Positions 19,567 to 30,344 of a stretch of 64,000 nt of DNA are shown piece after piece; position 1 is the first letter of the stretch, and each line of letters opens with the position of its first letter. The notes below the pieces were generated by a model. It saw only the letters and a program-made list of their open reading frames with translations, had not been told where the DNA came from and ran no database searches. The stretch comes from Argyresthia goedartella (taxonomy: Eukaryota > Arthropoda > Insecta > Lepidoptera > Argyresthiidae): positions 34,430,486 through 34,494,485 of the forward strand of contig OX463821.1 of assembly GCA_949825045.1 (NCBI GenBank), given 5' to 3'. Both the position numbers and the translations under genes were made by a program.

Positions 19567-20692
19567 CGACGACCCGAATGGCCGAGTCGGCAGTGACCCT
19601 GCCTACGAAACCAAGGGTCCCGGGTTCGAGTCCCGGTGGGGGCAAATATTTGTTTGATGATAACGGATACTTGTACCCTAGTCATGGTTGTTTATCTATC
19701 TAAGTATAATATTTATCTATATAAGTATGTGTATCGTTGTCTAGCACCCAAGATACAGGGAATCCTAGTTTGGAGCTAGATCAATGTGTGTAAATAGTGT
19801 CCAAGGTATTATTATTATTATTATTATTATTCCCCGACTTATTACAACCGCTTAGACGACCCGAATGGCTGCGTCGGCAGTGACCCTGTCTACGGCGCCA
19901 AGGGTCCCGGGTTCGAGTCCCGGTGGGGGCAAATATTTGTTTGATGAGAACGGATGTTTGTACCCTACTCATGGTTGTTTATCTATCTAAGTATAGAATA
20001 TGTATCTATATAAGTATGTGTATCGTTGTCTAGTACCCAAGATACAGGGAATCCTAGTTTGGGGCTAGATCAATGTGTGTAAATAGTGTCCAAGGTATTA
20101 TTATTATTATTATTATTATTCCCCGACTTATTACAACCGCTTAGACGACCCGAATGGCTGCGTCGGCAGTGACCCTGTCTACGGCGCCAAGGGTCCCGGG
20201 TTCGAGTCCCGGTGGGGGCAAATATTTGTTTGATGAGAACGGATGTTTGTACCCTACTCATGGTTGTTTATCTATCTAAGTATAGAATATGTATCTATAT
20301 AAGTATGTGTATCGTTGTCTAGTACCCAAGATACAGGGAATCCTAGTTTGGGGCTAGATCAATGTGTGTAAATAGTGTCCAAGGTATTATTATTATTATT
20401 ATTATTATTATTCCCCGACTTATTACAACCGCTTAGACGACCCGAATGGCTGCGTCGGCAGTGACCCTGTCTACGGCGCCAAGGGTCCCGGGTTCGAGTC
20501 CCGGTGGGGGCAAATATTTGGGTGATGAGAACGGATGTTTGTACCCTACTCATGGTTGTTTATCTATCTAAGTATAGAATATGTATCTATATAAGTATGT
20601 GTATCGTTGTCTAGTACCCAAGATACAGGGAATCCTAGTTTGGGGCTAGATCAATGTGTGTAAATAGTGACCAAGGTATTATCATTATTATT
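19567..20692 (+). repeat. SINE-B tandem array (four copies; 289-292 bp units)
   Basis: Copies start at 19567, 19857, 20146 and 20438. Copies 2-4 are nearly identical (all share ggctgcgtcggcag, tacggcgcc and gaatatgtatctata) and are joined by the same 25-bp link, ccccgacttattacaaccgc..., while copy 1 has the ancestral ggccgagtcggcag. The spacing differs only by ATT units (289, then 292). This is a tandem amplification of a SINE with its flank, not four independent insertions. Confidence 0.92.
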
Positions 20693-21171
20693 CAATATTA
20701 TCAGGCTTCAAATTAACCTTGAAGATAGCGATTTTGCGTGTTGCCGATATAAGCCCTCCTAATACTGTAAAAAGATTCTCTCTCATTAAAACCTTGGCTT
20801 AACTTGAGGGCCTGTGCTTCATTTCATTATACCGATATTTTGTTTCAGATTGCGTAACCTTTGCCCTTTTAATTGTTGTGTTTAAATTCATATACATATG
20901 TATATTAACATATAAATATGTGGTTTAATTATTCGCTAATGCCATGGTTTAGATCACAAAGCTCCCTTTATTATTGAAGATCAAAGCATGCGTTCTTGGG
21001 TTGGTCGAATGTTCCAAATAAAACCCAGAAAACTAAATGATAAATTTGTGACGATAAGATAACAATGTTGCCCGATCCATTTCGGTCGCGGCGACTGCTT
21101 ACAAAACTGTAACTGCCCTAAGTAGATACGAATTGACCGCTGTTCTCTGTCAGGAGTGTTGACATAATATA
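20693..21171. other. No gene seen
   Basis: No supported ORF or repeat. Confidence 0.5.
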
Positions 21172-21360
21172 ATATATACATACAGGCACATACATTCCGT
21201 CTGGCCCAACAATAGGATACCCCGTGACGTGGGAATCAGAAGCGACGCCACAAACATATAAACATCCAAGACCTGGGCATTATTTTTCTTCCTGTCCACC
21301 CGGGAACTCCCCTTGGGAAGCGTAGCCTCGACCGTTACACCATGGCCGAGGTGGTCGTGG
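21172..21360 (-). mobile_element. SINE-A copy, diverged
   Basis: acaggcacatacatt, aggataccccgtgacgtggg and aaacatccaagacctgg match the SINE-A body. The head reads cttcccaaggggagttcccg on the minus strand, closer to the copies at 45697 and 56845 than to the main type. Confidence 0.65.
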
Positions 21361-21418
21361 GTGGAGAGCTCTTCCACTCTATATGAGAGAAGCTGTAATA
21401 AACATATACGGCTAAACT

Positions 21419-21542
21419 AATTAAAGAAGTTATTCACAGTGTAACTTATACACTGTTTTGTCTTGCTTTGACATTTGACACTTACTCGACGTATGAAAAG
21501 GACAAAACACCGTTGTTAAACAGTGAATAACTTTTTTTATTA
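21419..21542. mobile_element. Short palindromic MITE
   Basis: taattaaagaagttattcac at the left pairs with gtgaataactttttttatta at the right. A second inverted pair, cactgttttgtc and gacaaaacaccg, lies inside. About 124 bp, no ORF. Confidence 0.65.
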
Positions 21543-21575
21543 GTAAGCCCGATAGTATATATTTTTTAATGTGTT

Positions 21576-21816
21576 CAGGGTGTCCCGTAAACAATGGATA
21601 ACCCCGGAGCTATCGTAGGCCTCATCGTTTTGAGCAACTTTCAATAGGTAACTGATTTGATCAGAGCAACATTACTTTTGACTTCTTCATGAATTTTGGG
21701 CCGGGCGGTCAGCTGATTTGTATAGAGGAGTCAAAATTAAGTTCTCCGATTGATTGATCAGATTGATGAGGCCTATCAAAGTGTCCGGAGTTATCCATTG
21801 TTTATGCGACACCCTG
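21576..21816. mobile_element. MITE family M ('cagggtgtc...aaacaatggata')
   Basis: Inverted ends of 34 bp (21576-21609 and 21783-21816) match at 31 positions. The interior contains gggccgggcggtcagctgat, the same motif that forms the 42-bp units in the related element at 27738-28295. Confidence 0.8.
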
Positions 21817-21822
21817 TACATA

Positions 21823-22010
21823 TACAGGCACGTACATTGCTTCTGACCCCACACTAGGATACCCTGTGACGTGGGAACCAGAAACAGCGACGTCACACAC
21901 ATTTAAACATCCAGGATCTGTTTTTTTTTTCTTCCCCCCGGCCGGGATTCGAAACCGGGACCTCTCGCTTGGGAGGTAGAGCCCCAAAACGCAACGCCGC
22001 AGAGGTCGTC
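21823..22010 (-). mobile_element. SINE-A copy
   Basis: Body gtgacgtcgctgtttctgg and acaggcacgtacatt on the minus strand. Head gggaggtagagcc and gaaaccgggacctctcgc. Directly abuts the MITE. Confidence 0.75.
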
Positions 22011-22450
22011 TTTATTTATCTAAGTATTGACATAAAAAATAAAAATAAATGAAAATTATCCCCTCGGAGTCTCATAAGCAGAGTCTCAATACAACCAATT
22101 TTTCATTGGTTTTGAACTCTATTACCACGCCGTTAGGTTGAAAATAGCTGGCAATTTTTTGAGTCAATGAGCGGGCGGGTTAAAACTAAGCTACGAGTGG
22201 TACAATCGGTGTCAGTCTCGATTCAACAGCCCTTGAATCGATAAATCGTAATCGATTGAAACAGCTGTCAACCAACCAGCTGGCCCTCGAGCACGTGCGA
22301 GCTCCGATAGTGGGGGAAATGTCAGTAAATATAGCCGGATCTCTTTGACAAAAATTAGAAGAGGTCCATTCACCTGACCCCGACTCCTCACGCCCCAGAA
22401 GGGGTGCGTGAGAAGACTTCTTCTCCTTCATGTGGAAACTTATAGGGAGG
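22011..22450. other. No gene seen; possible 3' UTR of the retroelement that follows
   Basis: A short stretch, ttgaactctattaccacgcc, resembles the interior of MITE M at about 27830. No supported ORF. Confidence 0.4.
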
Positions 22451-22451
22451 A

Positions 22452-22708
22452 TCAAAGTAGATCCTTCCAGTAGTCAGCCACCGCGATGGCTTTGTCATTA
22501 GCCTGCCTAAGGTCGGCGTGTGTGCAGGAAGTCGGACACAGCGGGCACGATAGTAGGTGGCCGGAAGTTTGAGGGGCACCGCAACGGCAGCTTGTGCTTG
22601 CATCCTCAGGCAGAGAAAGTGGGAGTGAGAAGACTTGATTGTTGCTGACAAAAAACAAAGCGTTGCGCTTTAAGTCGCGGTGGCAGGTTGCACTCCACTT
22701 TTAGCAAA
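22452..22708 (-). pseudogene. C-terminal remnant of a non-LTR retrotransposon ORF2
   Basis: The minus-strand frame reads WSATCHRDLKRNALFFVSNN, then CRCGAPQTSGHLLSCPLC and a stop after ADYWKDLL. The CxCGx2QTx2HLLxCPxC pattern is the zinc-knuckle-like C-terminal motif of many LINE ORF2 proteins. No RT domain is left, so this is a 5'-truncated or decayed tail. Confidence 0.65.
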
Positions 22709-22734
22709 TTATTAATTATGCTTATTAGCTTCAC

Positions 22735-22885
22735 CTGTATGTTTGTTTGTTTGTATGTAACCGACTCCTTTGGACTCGATTTTGACTTACTTTAAACGGA
22801 CAGATTAAATTCAAACTTTGTACACTTATCAAGAATCAGCGACAATGTAATAATTTCATAAGTTTATCTCATTATCCTGATTAGG
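22735..22885 (+). repeat. Lepidoptera-type dispersed repeat ('gtaaccgactcctttg')
   Basis: tgtaaccgactcctttgga, then attcaaactttgtacactta and caatgtaataattt. I recognise this order from memory as a common moth/butterfly repeat. There is no second copy in the window. Confidence 0.4.
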
Positions 22886-22977
22886 GATCGCCAGGATTAA
22901 TGAATTTCTCGTATTTGGGGGATTGACAAAACAGTTTACTTACTTTCCGGCTCGCGCACTCGAACTAAAAAATGAAA

Positions 22978-23264
22978 AATAAATATAGTTTAAAAAAAAT
23001 AAAAAACACGCTTTTAAAGCACTTCGAACTAAAAAGTTAAAAATAATTTTTAATATAACGTTAAAACAATAACGAATAAAAAAGCGTCGGGCGCTTTGTT
23101 CCATATCTTTCGTACATCGAGCGCCCGACGCTTTTTGTTTCACAATAATAATAATATTTTTTATTCATTATTGTTTTAAGGTTATATTAAAAATTATTTT
23201 TAACTTTTTAGTTCGAAGTGCTTTAAAAGCGTGTTTTTTAGTCTTTTTAAACTATATTTATTAT
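22978..23264. repeat. Long inverted repeat (about 100-bp arms plus a 17-bp inner stem)
   Basis: The left arm 22978-23095 and right arm 23120-23264 are reverse complements over most of their length (tttttagttcgaagtgcttt, aaaattatttttaac, tttaaactatattta). The right arm has an extra stretch of about 24 nt near 23137-23160. The innermost 17 bp (23079-23095 with 23120-23136, aaaaagcgtcgggcgct) is perfect. The loop is 24 nt. A transcript would form a long duplex. It could be a foldback transposon or an hpRNA-like locus. Confidence 0.85.
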
Positions 23265-23277
23265 GGATATGTTTGAA

Positions 23278-23600
23278 ATGTGTAAAGAGCTCTGTGGTCT
23301 GGGTTGCACGCCTGTTTCACACAGGAGATGCAGGTTCGAGTCCTGACCATGTACCAATGAGATAATTAATTGATCTTAAGTACATTATCGGACGTTCAGT
23401 GTTTCGGATGACACGTTAAGCTTGTAGGTCCCGGCTACTATCGCTACGTGGTAGGTGGTCGTAAAACCCCTGCATCGACGCGCACTGAGCCAGCGTGGTG
23501 GAGTATGGCTTAATCTTACTCGTATCCGGGTAAAGACCTGTGCCCCTCGGTGGGGACAATAATGGGCTACATTTATTAATATGATTATTATTATATATGT
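23278..23600 (+). mobile_element. Lepidoptera-type tRNA-derived SINE
   Basis: Head tctgtggtctgggttgcacg and B-box caggttcgagtcctg. Body cggatgacacgttaag, ggtcccggctactatcgc, cactgagccagcgtggtgg and cctcggtggggacaataatg. The tail is (ATT)-rich. The body is recognised from memory as a lepidopteran SINE; this is one of the best taxonomic clues. Confidence 0.75.
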
Positions 23601-24028
23601 TTAAAATGTGGCACTAGGCAGATAATTAACTTGGTATACATACATTCAAAATATTCAAGTATCGGACTACCAACCAGTGCACACAACTTTTTTCCAACAA
23701 AGCCTCGCTCAGTACTTACTGTTACTGTTGTTACTGTAGTCTTTAGGTTGAAATTACTTCCATTTCCCTGAATTTCATACTAAACTATATAGTCGCAAAT
23801 AAACGCATAGTTTTACCGACGCGCTCATACAAGCAGCCCTTCGCCTCGAGCTTCAATGTCAACGTATAAGTTCTCAACCGATCAATGTCTGCCAAGGTCG
23901 CAGTCAGTATGCGGTTAGAACCAGGACCCTGATTCTCGGGCATTCTATATAAGGATATCGACACTATATATCGAGTGTTTTTGTATGGGAATCCCTCGAT
24001 ATCCGCCATTTTATCGAGTTCACCCCCC
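23601..24028. other. No gene seen
   Basis: No supported ORF. The long minus-strand frame that starts in the repeat array runs through here by chance. Confidence 0.5.
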
Positions 24029-24646
24029 CTGGCCGACTCATAGTGCACAAACAAGCCGACACTAAGGGCATAAACAGGCCGGCACAAAGTGCACAAACAG
24101 GCCGACACAAAGTGCACAAACAGGCCGACACAAAGTGCACAAATGGGCCGGCACAAAGTGCACAAACGGACCGACACACAGTGTACAAACAGGCCGGCAA
24201 AAAGTGCACAAACGGACCGAAACACAGTGTACAAACAGGCCGACACAAAGTGCACAAACAGGCCGACACAAATTGCATAAAAAGGCCGACACAAAGTGCA
24301 CAAACAGGCCGACACAAAGTGCACAAACAGGCCGACACAAAGTGCCCAAACAGGCCGACACAAAGTGCACAAACAGGCCGACACAAAGTGCACAAACAGG
24401 CCGACACAAAGTGCACAAACAGGCCGACACAAATTGCACAAAAAGGCCGACACAAAGTGCACAAACAGGCTGACACAAAGTGCACAAACAGGCCGACACA
24501 AAGTGCACAAACAGGCTGACACAAAGTGCATAAAAAGGCCGACACAAAGTGCACAAACAGGCCGACATATAGTGCCCAAACAGGCTGACACAAAGTGCAC
24601 AAACAGGCCGACACAAAGTAAATATGCCGACACATAGTGAACAAAT
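24029..24646. repeat. 23-bp minisatellite, about 27 units
   Basis: Unit ggccgacacaaagtgcacaa plus aca. Variants are spread along the array (ggccggcac, gtgcccaaac, attgcataaaa). Because 23 is not a multiple of three and the unit lacks stops, several frames stay open on both strands, producing ORFs of up to 329 codons that are not genes. Confidence 0.93.
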
Positions 24647-24839
24647 GTACGGCATCTCTTATCGCTAATGCAAGGCAAAAATACGCAATTTCGTTTACGT
24701 GGATGACAAGACATCACAATTCCAGTTTTTTTCCTAATTTTCAAAAAAATGGCAGAAAACTGAAAGGTCGCCAAAGAAAAATAATTTTTGATATCGGTTC
24801 GTCAATAACAACAGTTTCAAGGTAATCAACCCTTCACTA

Positions 24840-25733
24840 ACCCACTATGTCTAAAAGTACTATACTACTCCTACGTACGTAGTGTTCTCGAGTATTGTAG
24901 CCCAATCTGGAGACCACAGTATAAAACCTACACTGAATCAATTGGAAGTATACAACGTAAGTTCGTCAAACATCTTCATTGTACGATAATGAAGATGTTG
25001 GAGATGTTTGATGATGAACGCTAACTGTTATGGTCATAGTGATTACACTACCTTATTGGATCATCACAAGCTGCAGACACTCGAGGATAGACGGAGTCTC
25101 CTGGACATGTTGCTGCTCCATGACATCTGCAATGGACGTCTCGACTCACCGGAGCTAACTGCCTCTGCACTTCCTCTGATCGTTCCAACTAAGAGAACCA
25201 GACACACATCTCTTTTCCACGTCCCCCGAACCCGATCTTACTATGCACAAAACTCCATTATAAATAAAATTCTTTCATTTTTCATTCTTCCAAACAGGCC
25301 TTTAGGAAACAATTATTTTCTGACATGTCAGGGCCTTGCAATGCGAAGATGGAGCAGGAATACTTCGGTGACAGCTTGATCTCCTAAAACAGAAATACCT
25401 ACATAGGTTTTATTTATATTTACTTATGTATACTTTACAAATTATAGGTGTGTTATATTCTATGCCTACTTTTCGTATCTTCTAAGTTCTATTTGGTGTA
25501 TAATTTGTAATGAATAAATTCTTACCACATCAATAAATATCTTCTGATGGGTAATAAATAATCAAACTCTTATATCTTAATAGTTATATGAAATATATAT
25601 TTTGAATATTCCGCTTAATCTAAATTGAAATTATGTTAGTATTGATAAAATGATAATGACGAATGTAATTATTACTCTAGTGACGTGTAAACTATGTTTA
25701 CTAATAAACAATTCAATTAAAAAAAAAAAAACT
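24840..25733 (+). pseudogene. LINE-4: 3' fragment of a non-LTR RT with poly-A tail
   Basis: From 24855 the sequence reads LYYSYVRSVLEYCSPIWRPQ, then QRKFVKHL. After a stop and frame change around 25010-25025 it continues LQTLEDRRSLLDMLLLHDI, FHVPRTRSYYAQNSII and ends at 25377. This is the post-RT C-terminal region of jockey/I-like elements. A 350-bp AT-rich 3' UTR follows and ends in a run of 12 A at 25720-25732. The 5' part is missing. Confidence 0.75.
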
Positions 25734-25744
25734 GATCCGAAACC

Positions 25745-26112
25745 CATGCACCCTGCTTAGTGGTAAATGCTTCCAAAGATCCGATCCCAAGACTACGGTC
25801 ATAGGGCTAAGCAGGGGCGTACACCACCACACTACACTACACTGCACACTACACATTTTACCCGTGCATTCAACATTCAAAATTTAACTTTTAAACAAAT
25901 TCAATTATTTAAAATTTAATAATTGAATTTGTTTTTTAGTGACATATTTTACTATTTCCTTTGTATATATACTTATTTAACCTCCTCAGTATAATGTCAT
26001 GATGTTTAGCTTAAGGAATTTAAATCCATTATTAAGTTAAGGTTTAATTAGCTGTTTATCATGAATATATTTAGCTGTGGATTTTTTAAGGTAATAAAAT
26101 AAATAAATAAAT
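25745..26112 (+). mobile_element. SINE-D/short retroelement copy 2 (uninterrupted)
   Basis: Starts caccctgcttagtggtaaat immediately after the LINE-4 tail. It contains gatcccaagactac, tagggctaagcagg and agctgtggattttttaaggt, and ends in aataaataaataaataaac. It is the empty-site reference for the copy split at 16167. Confidence 0.65.
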
Positions 26113-26534
26113 AAACAAACATTTAAAACGAAACGTATAAACGAATTGAGAACCCCCTCCTTTGTACCCGATTGCAGCGAGTGGAAAAAAAAGGATTATT
26201 TGTTGACCCGTATGAATATATGTATGTTTTTGTTGTATCTATTCCTGTGTTCCCTCGTAACTACTCAATGGCTCCACCAATTTTGATAAATGATACGTCA
26301 TTAGATTCGTCTTGATGGCGCGAAAGTCACTGGGTACAAAATAAAATAACATAAAAAATGGCGGATTTTACGCGCTGAAAAGTGCGGGCTAAATACACTT
26401 TTACAAGACCCTCGAGTGGGGTATCAAATTAAAAGGGTTGAAAGGGCGAGTACGGAGATATTTACTAATCTCTCACAAGCTATGAATAATACACCTTAAT
26501 TTTAAACTAAGCATTTACAGATTTTTCGTAATTT
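26113..26534. other. No gene seen
   Basis: No supported ORF or repeat. Confidence 0.5.
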
Positions 26535-26860
26535 TGTACTAAAAAGCAGGAAATAAATGATGTAATTAAAAAATCCGACTGCGGCTCACTAAAAATAATA
26601 AAACAAGCAGATAAGAATTAACGTAATTATAGTACAGTGGTAAATTAAATTAAATTTAAATGCAGGCGTGACCAATTAAATCAAATTCAGTGGGTCCCGC
26701 TGGCATTTACATTTAATTTAATTTGACACTATACTGTAATAATTATATCGAAGCTCAATAATTACGGTAAGCCTTATCTGATTATTTTATGCTTTTTAGT
26801 GTACCGCAGTCAGGTTTTTTAGTATATTTAATTACGTCATTTATTTCTTTTAACTCAGTA
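26535..26860. mobile_element. Foldback MITE (about 325 bp)
   Basis: Left blocks gaaataaatgatgtaattaa, aaatccgactgcgg, aacaagcagataag and aattaaattaaatttaaatg recur in inverted order at the right (catttacatttaatttaatt, ccttatctgattattttatg, ccgcagtcaggtttttt, ttaattacgtcatttatttc). The centre holds gtgggtcccgctgg. Confidence 0.75.
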
Positions 26861-27737
26861 TTAAACAGTGTGAGGAAACTGGACGACTCCTTGGATGATC
26901 GCTGTTTTTGGTAATCAATCAATTATAATGGCTGGTAGGATATTAATATTTTGCGGGCCATTTAATTTATCAGATTTCTGTATATTATACATTTATTCGA
27001 CTAAATACTGTAGATAGAGAGTCCCTTTGACCCCAGATTAGTAGTGCTAACTCGCGCTTCTTCTGTCGGGACTTGGACGAATGAGACTAGAGGACTGACC
27101 ACCGCATACAAAAAACGTACCTAGCTAGAAAGCCAAAATCCTGTAATATTTCTAGATGTCGCAGTACCATGCAATAGATGCTGTGTGCTTAGGCTGACGG
27201 TGTAGTATAATCCGTCGTAATATCGACGAAAAATCAGAGATGGCGTAAGCGTAAGCCTTGTTTTTTCTTAGGAAATGAACGCTTACCGCCACCTTTCTTA
27301 AATTAAGCGCGCCATCACGATAATACCATTACTAAAAAATCTTTTGAATTAATGACTCTATCTAGCAATATACATTTAAACTAAAAATTGAATTACGCTT
27401 CAAAGTACTACGGTTGTTTGTCTTCTAGTCTTATACGTCCATGATCGGGCCTAAGACATTTGTCAAAACAAATGAATCTATTTTGGTGTCATGCCCAAAT
27501 CTTGGCTAAGGAGTTTTTCGAGAACTTGTTGGCAATCTCTTTGTTGTTTGGTTCTTGTTGAAGCACAGATCCCTGTTGGAGGGCCCCTCAATTAACTCTT
27601 GTAAGTTTGGCGTATACAAAAAGTTCTATAATAACTTTGATAAGACGAAGGAGGCTAAGGAATATAGACCTCATGATGCTAAGTGAACTTATTTTGCCCG
27701 AAATATTTGTACTAAAGTTGCTGTTTGCACATGGCTA
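26861..27737. other. No gene seen
   Basis: No supported ORF or repeat. Confidence 0.5.
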
Positions 27738-28295
27738 CAGGTGTCCCCTTAACAATGGATATCCCCGGGGCTATTAACCGTTAGGTGCCTAGAGGCGTCC
27801 AGGGAAGCCATTTTGCCGTTACAGGTTTTGAATTTTATTACCATGCCATGAGGTTCAAAATCGCGATGCCTCATAACCAGGTCCAGGTCTCCAGCGGTTA
27901 ATAGGTCAGCTCATCATTCTGAACGACTTTCATTAAGAAACTAATCATGATCAAAGTGACTTTATTTCTGACACCTCCGTACATCTTGGGCCGGGCGGCC
28001 AGCTGATTTCTGACACCTCCGTACATCTTGGGCCGGGCGGCCAGCTGATTTCTGACACCTCCGTACATCTTGGGCCGGGCGGCCAGCTGATTTCTGACAC
28101 CTCCGTACATCTTGGGCCGGGCGGCCAGCTGATTTCTGACACCTCCGTACATCTTGGGCCGGGCGGCCAGCTGATTTCTGACACCTCCGTACATCTTGGG
28201 CCGGGCGGCCAGCTGATTTTTACGGAGAGTTCAGAAAAGTTGTTCAGAATGATCTTTCAATACAACAGGCTATCCATTGTTTACTGGACACGCTG
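27738..28295. mobile_element. MITE family M, copy 2, expanded by an internal array
   Basis: Ends caggtgtccccttaacaatg and cattgtttactggacacgct correspond to those of 21576-21816. The element is 558 bp, against 241 bp for the other copy, and the excess is largely the six 42-bp units. Confidence 0.75.
27965..28216. repeat. 42-bp minisatellite, exactly 6 units
   Basis: Unit tttctgacacctccgtacat plus cttgggccgggcggccagctga; the six copies are practically identical. The same motif occurs once in the shorter MITE at 21576-21816 (gggccgggcggtcagctgat). The minus-strand ORFs here are artefacts. Confidence 0.95.
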
Positions 28296-29464
28296 TATAT
28301 TTATTTTTACATCATACTTAATACTTACTTACATAATACGCCATTTTCCCGGAAGTGGGGTGGGCAGAGACCAAATACCTCTTGCTACAATTCTGGCATA
28401 AATCTCTTGCTTAGATTTCTGAAATGCCGTGATGTTATTATGATATCTTTTCAGCACTGAATGAAAATCCTCCATACTCCTTACGGATGTCCTGAATAAT
28501 CAGCTATCAACATTTAAACTGCACTTTAACTTTAAACTATACCTTCGTGTATTTAAAGAGCCTTTCCCGAACAGTGGGCTATTTAAAAATATGGTAAACT
28601 ATAAGTATACGCTATTGAACAGCCAGGTAGAGTACCTTAAAGTTTCGATTGGATTCGAAATTACTGTGTCTGTCAACGTGAAGGCTAAGGAGGTGGAAGG
28701 CTAAGCCTAGTCTAATCTTAATTATTACTTATATGGTAATAAAATGTAAGCTTTCAGAGCTCCCCCCGCATTGTCGCCGCGCTGGCCTGGAAATTATTCC
28801 CTTCGGACCCAACTTTACGAAATCGCAGCCAAAAGCCAGTTTAACTCCTTTCTTCGTCCAATTAGTGGGCTCTTGTTTATAACGAGGTATTCACATGAGG
28901 CCATACAGATAACCCGAATTAAAACAACACAGCGTCACGACTTTTCCCGTACAGGATGGCAGGGCACAGTTGCGCCTACGCATGCATTCTATATTCTCGT
29001 TTTCATCCACTGTCTGAGTCCTTGTAGTATAATATCGATACGAACGCGATAGAGTTAAATACATAATGTGGTGACATAAAATTTATTGGCACTGCACATC
29101 TAGCTAGACACGTAGTGACATGCAAAATAGTACCTAATTAAAATCTAAATTATAATATAATTTTATTTAGTCATTTTTTTATTAAATTTGTGTGTCAAAT
29201 ATTCGATGACCGAGCAAAAAGTTCCATTAATTAACAGATTTTTTTATTTATTTTTAAAGCTACATAAATTATCGGTGCCAATAAAATTATGCGGAAGCTT
29301 ATTAAATATTCGCGTTGACATGTTGAGTATACTCTTGCCGTATTAGGCAGTCATAAGTTGCTCTGCACAGAGTTGATTTGTCTGACTTTTGTTGTTTTAC
29401 TTTTTATAGAGGTGTAAATTACTTCTTACTTCACATGTTTAATACATATGTATATCTAGACACT
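28296..29464. other. No gene; possible SINE-C fragment at 28940-29000
   Basis: cttttcccgtacaggatggcag...cacagttgcgcct resembles the SINE-C body at about 45500-45540. Nothing else is supported; the ORF 28771-29052 has no features. Confidence 0.35.
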
Positions 29465-29890
29465 AGCTGATGCCCGCAACTTCATCTGAGTGTTCCTAGG
29501 AATTATAATTTACCGAGGTAGTGTTACCCTCCTTCTGGTGCAGTCGGATAAAAAGTATCCTATATGTTAATCTAGCTCATAAACTATCTCTGTGCTAAAT
29601 TTCATTCAAATCCGTTCAGCTGTTTTAGCTTGATTGAGGGACAAACACACAAACATCAAAACATCCAAACACAAGGGCGTACCCAGGATTTCAGCTAGGG
29701 GGGGCAGCTCATACCTGTTCCGAGAAGATGGTCGGTCAGGTATATTGAAACAAAAAACGTTGACGTTTATTTTATCTTCTAGGGGGGGCAGCAGCTCCCC
29801 CCCCCCCCCCCGCCCCTATCTGGGGACGCCCATGTCCAAACATCTAAAGATCAAAGCATCGCTACTTTCACATTTATGATATTAGTTGGA
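29465..29890 (-). repeat. Dispersed repeat R, split by a hAT-type MITE
   Basis: tagctgatgcccgcaacttc, ggtgcagtcggataaaaagt, atgttaatctagctcataaa and cagctgttttagcttgattg match 45983-46197 and 2693-2945. The repeat resumes after the MITE with catctaaagatcaaagcatc and ends tttatgatattagttgga. Confidence 0.75.
29672..29834. mobile_element. hAT-type MITE (163 bp) with 8-bp target duplication
   Basis: Ends caagggcgtaccca and tggggacgcccatg are inverted repeats (12 of 14). tccaaaca lies directly outside both ends (29664-29671 and 29835-29842). An 8-bp duplication fits the hAT superfamily. The interior has two aggggggg-type runs and a C-run of 14, with no ORF. Confidence 0.8.
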
Positions 29891-30340
29891 TTACATAGTT
29901 GGATAGCAAATTCAGAAGTTTAGGTTTCTTAAAATGGGGTATGCAGCTATTTGTTGGGGCAATTTTGCACACTGCCCTAAGAGTTGAGATTCCATGTTTT
30001 CTAAACTAATGGATTTTCCGGATATAGGAATCTTTGCAGCACATAATATCATACAATTACTAAAATTGCTAATAATACTCTCTTCTCACTCGGGAAATGC
30101 ATTCGTTATTCCATGACGCTTCGGTGTACCCGCCGCCGTCGGTTTTAATCAAGCACAAAATTATTCAGCTATTTGGAATGTTCCCAAATCCCTGCCATAA
30201 ATGAAAATATTTCGTGGAACCTTTGATAAGGCAGATCCATTTATTGTGCTCCAGAAAACATTTAAAGGCTGGCAAGAGAAACGATATATTCGTGTAGTAC
30301 TATTACTACCGAATATTTCTATAATTATCGGGCTAAATGA
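29891..30340. other. No gene seen
   Basis: No supported ORF or repeat. Confidence 0.5.
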
Positions 30341-30344
30341 TAAC

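Noticed and set aside
19467..20553. Small ORFs reading 'PTGTRTRDPWRRRQG' repeatedly
   Set aside because: They are the antisense of the SINE-B tRNA-like head, repeated with the array.
23785..24774. Minus-strand 329-codon ORF, Cys/Leu-rich (membrane-protein-like)
   Set aside because: The body is the 23-bp satellite read in cycling frames; hydrophobicity follows from the repeat composition.
27898..28194. Minus-strand ORFs with a 14-residue repeat
   Set aside because: They are translations of the 42-bp array inside a MITE.
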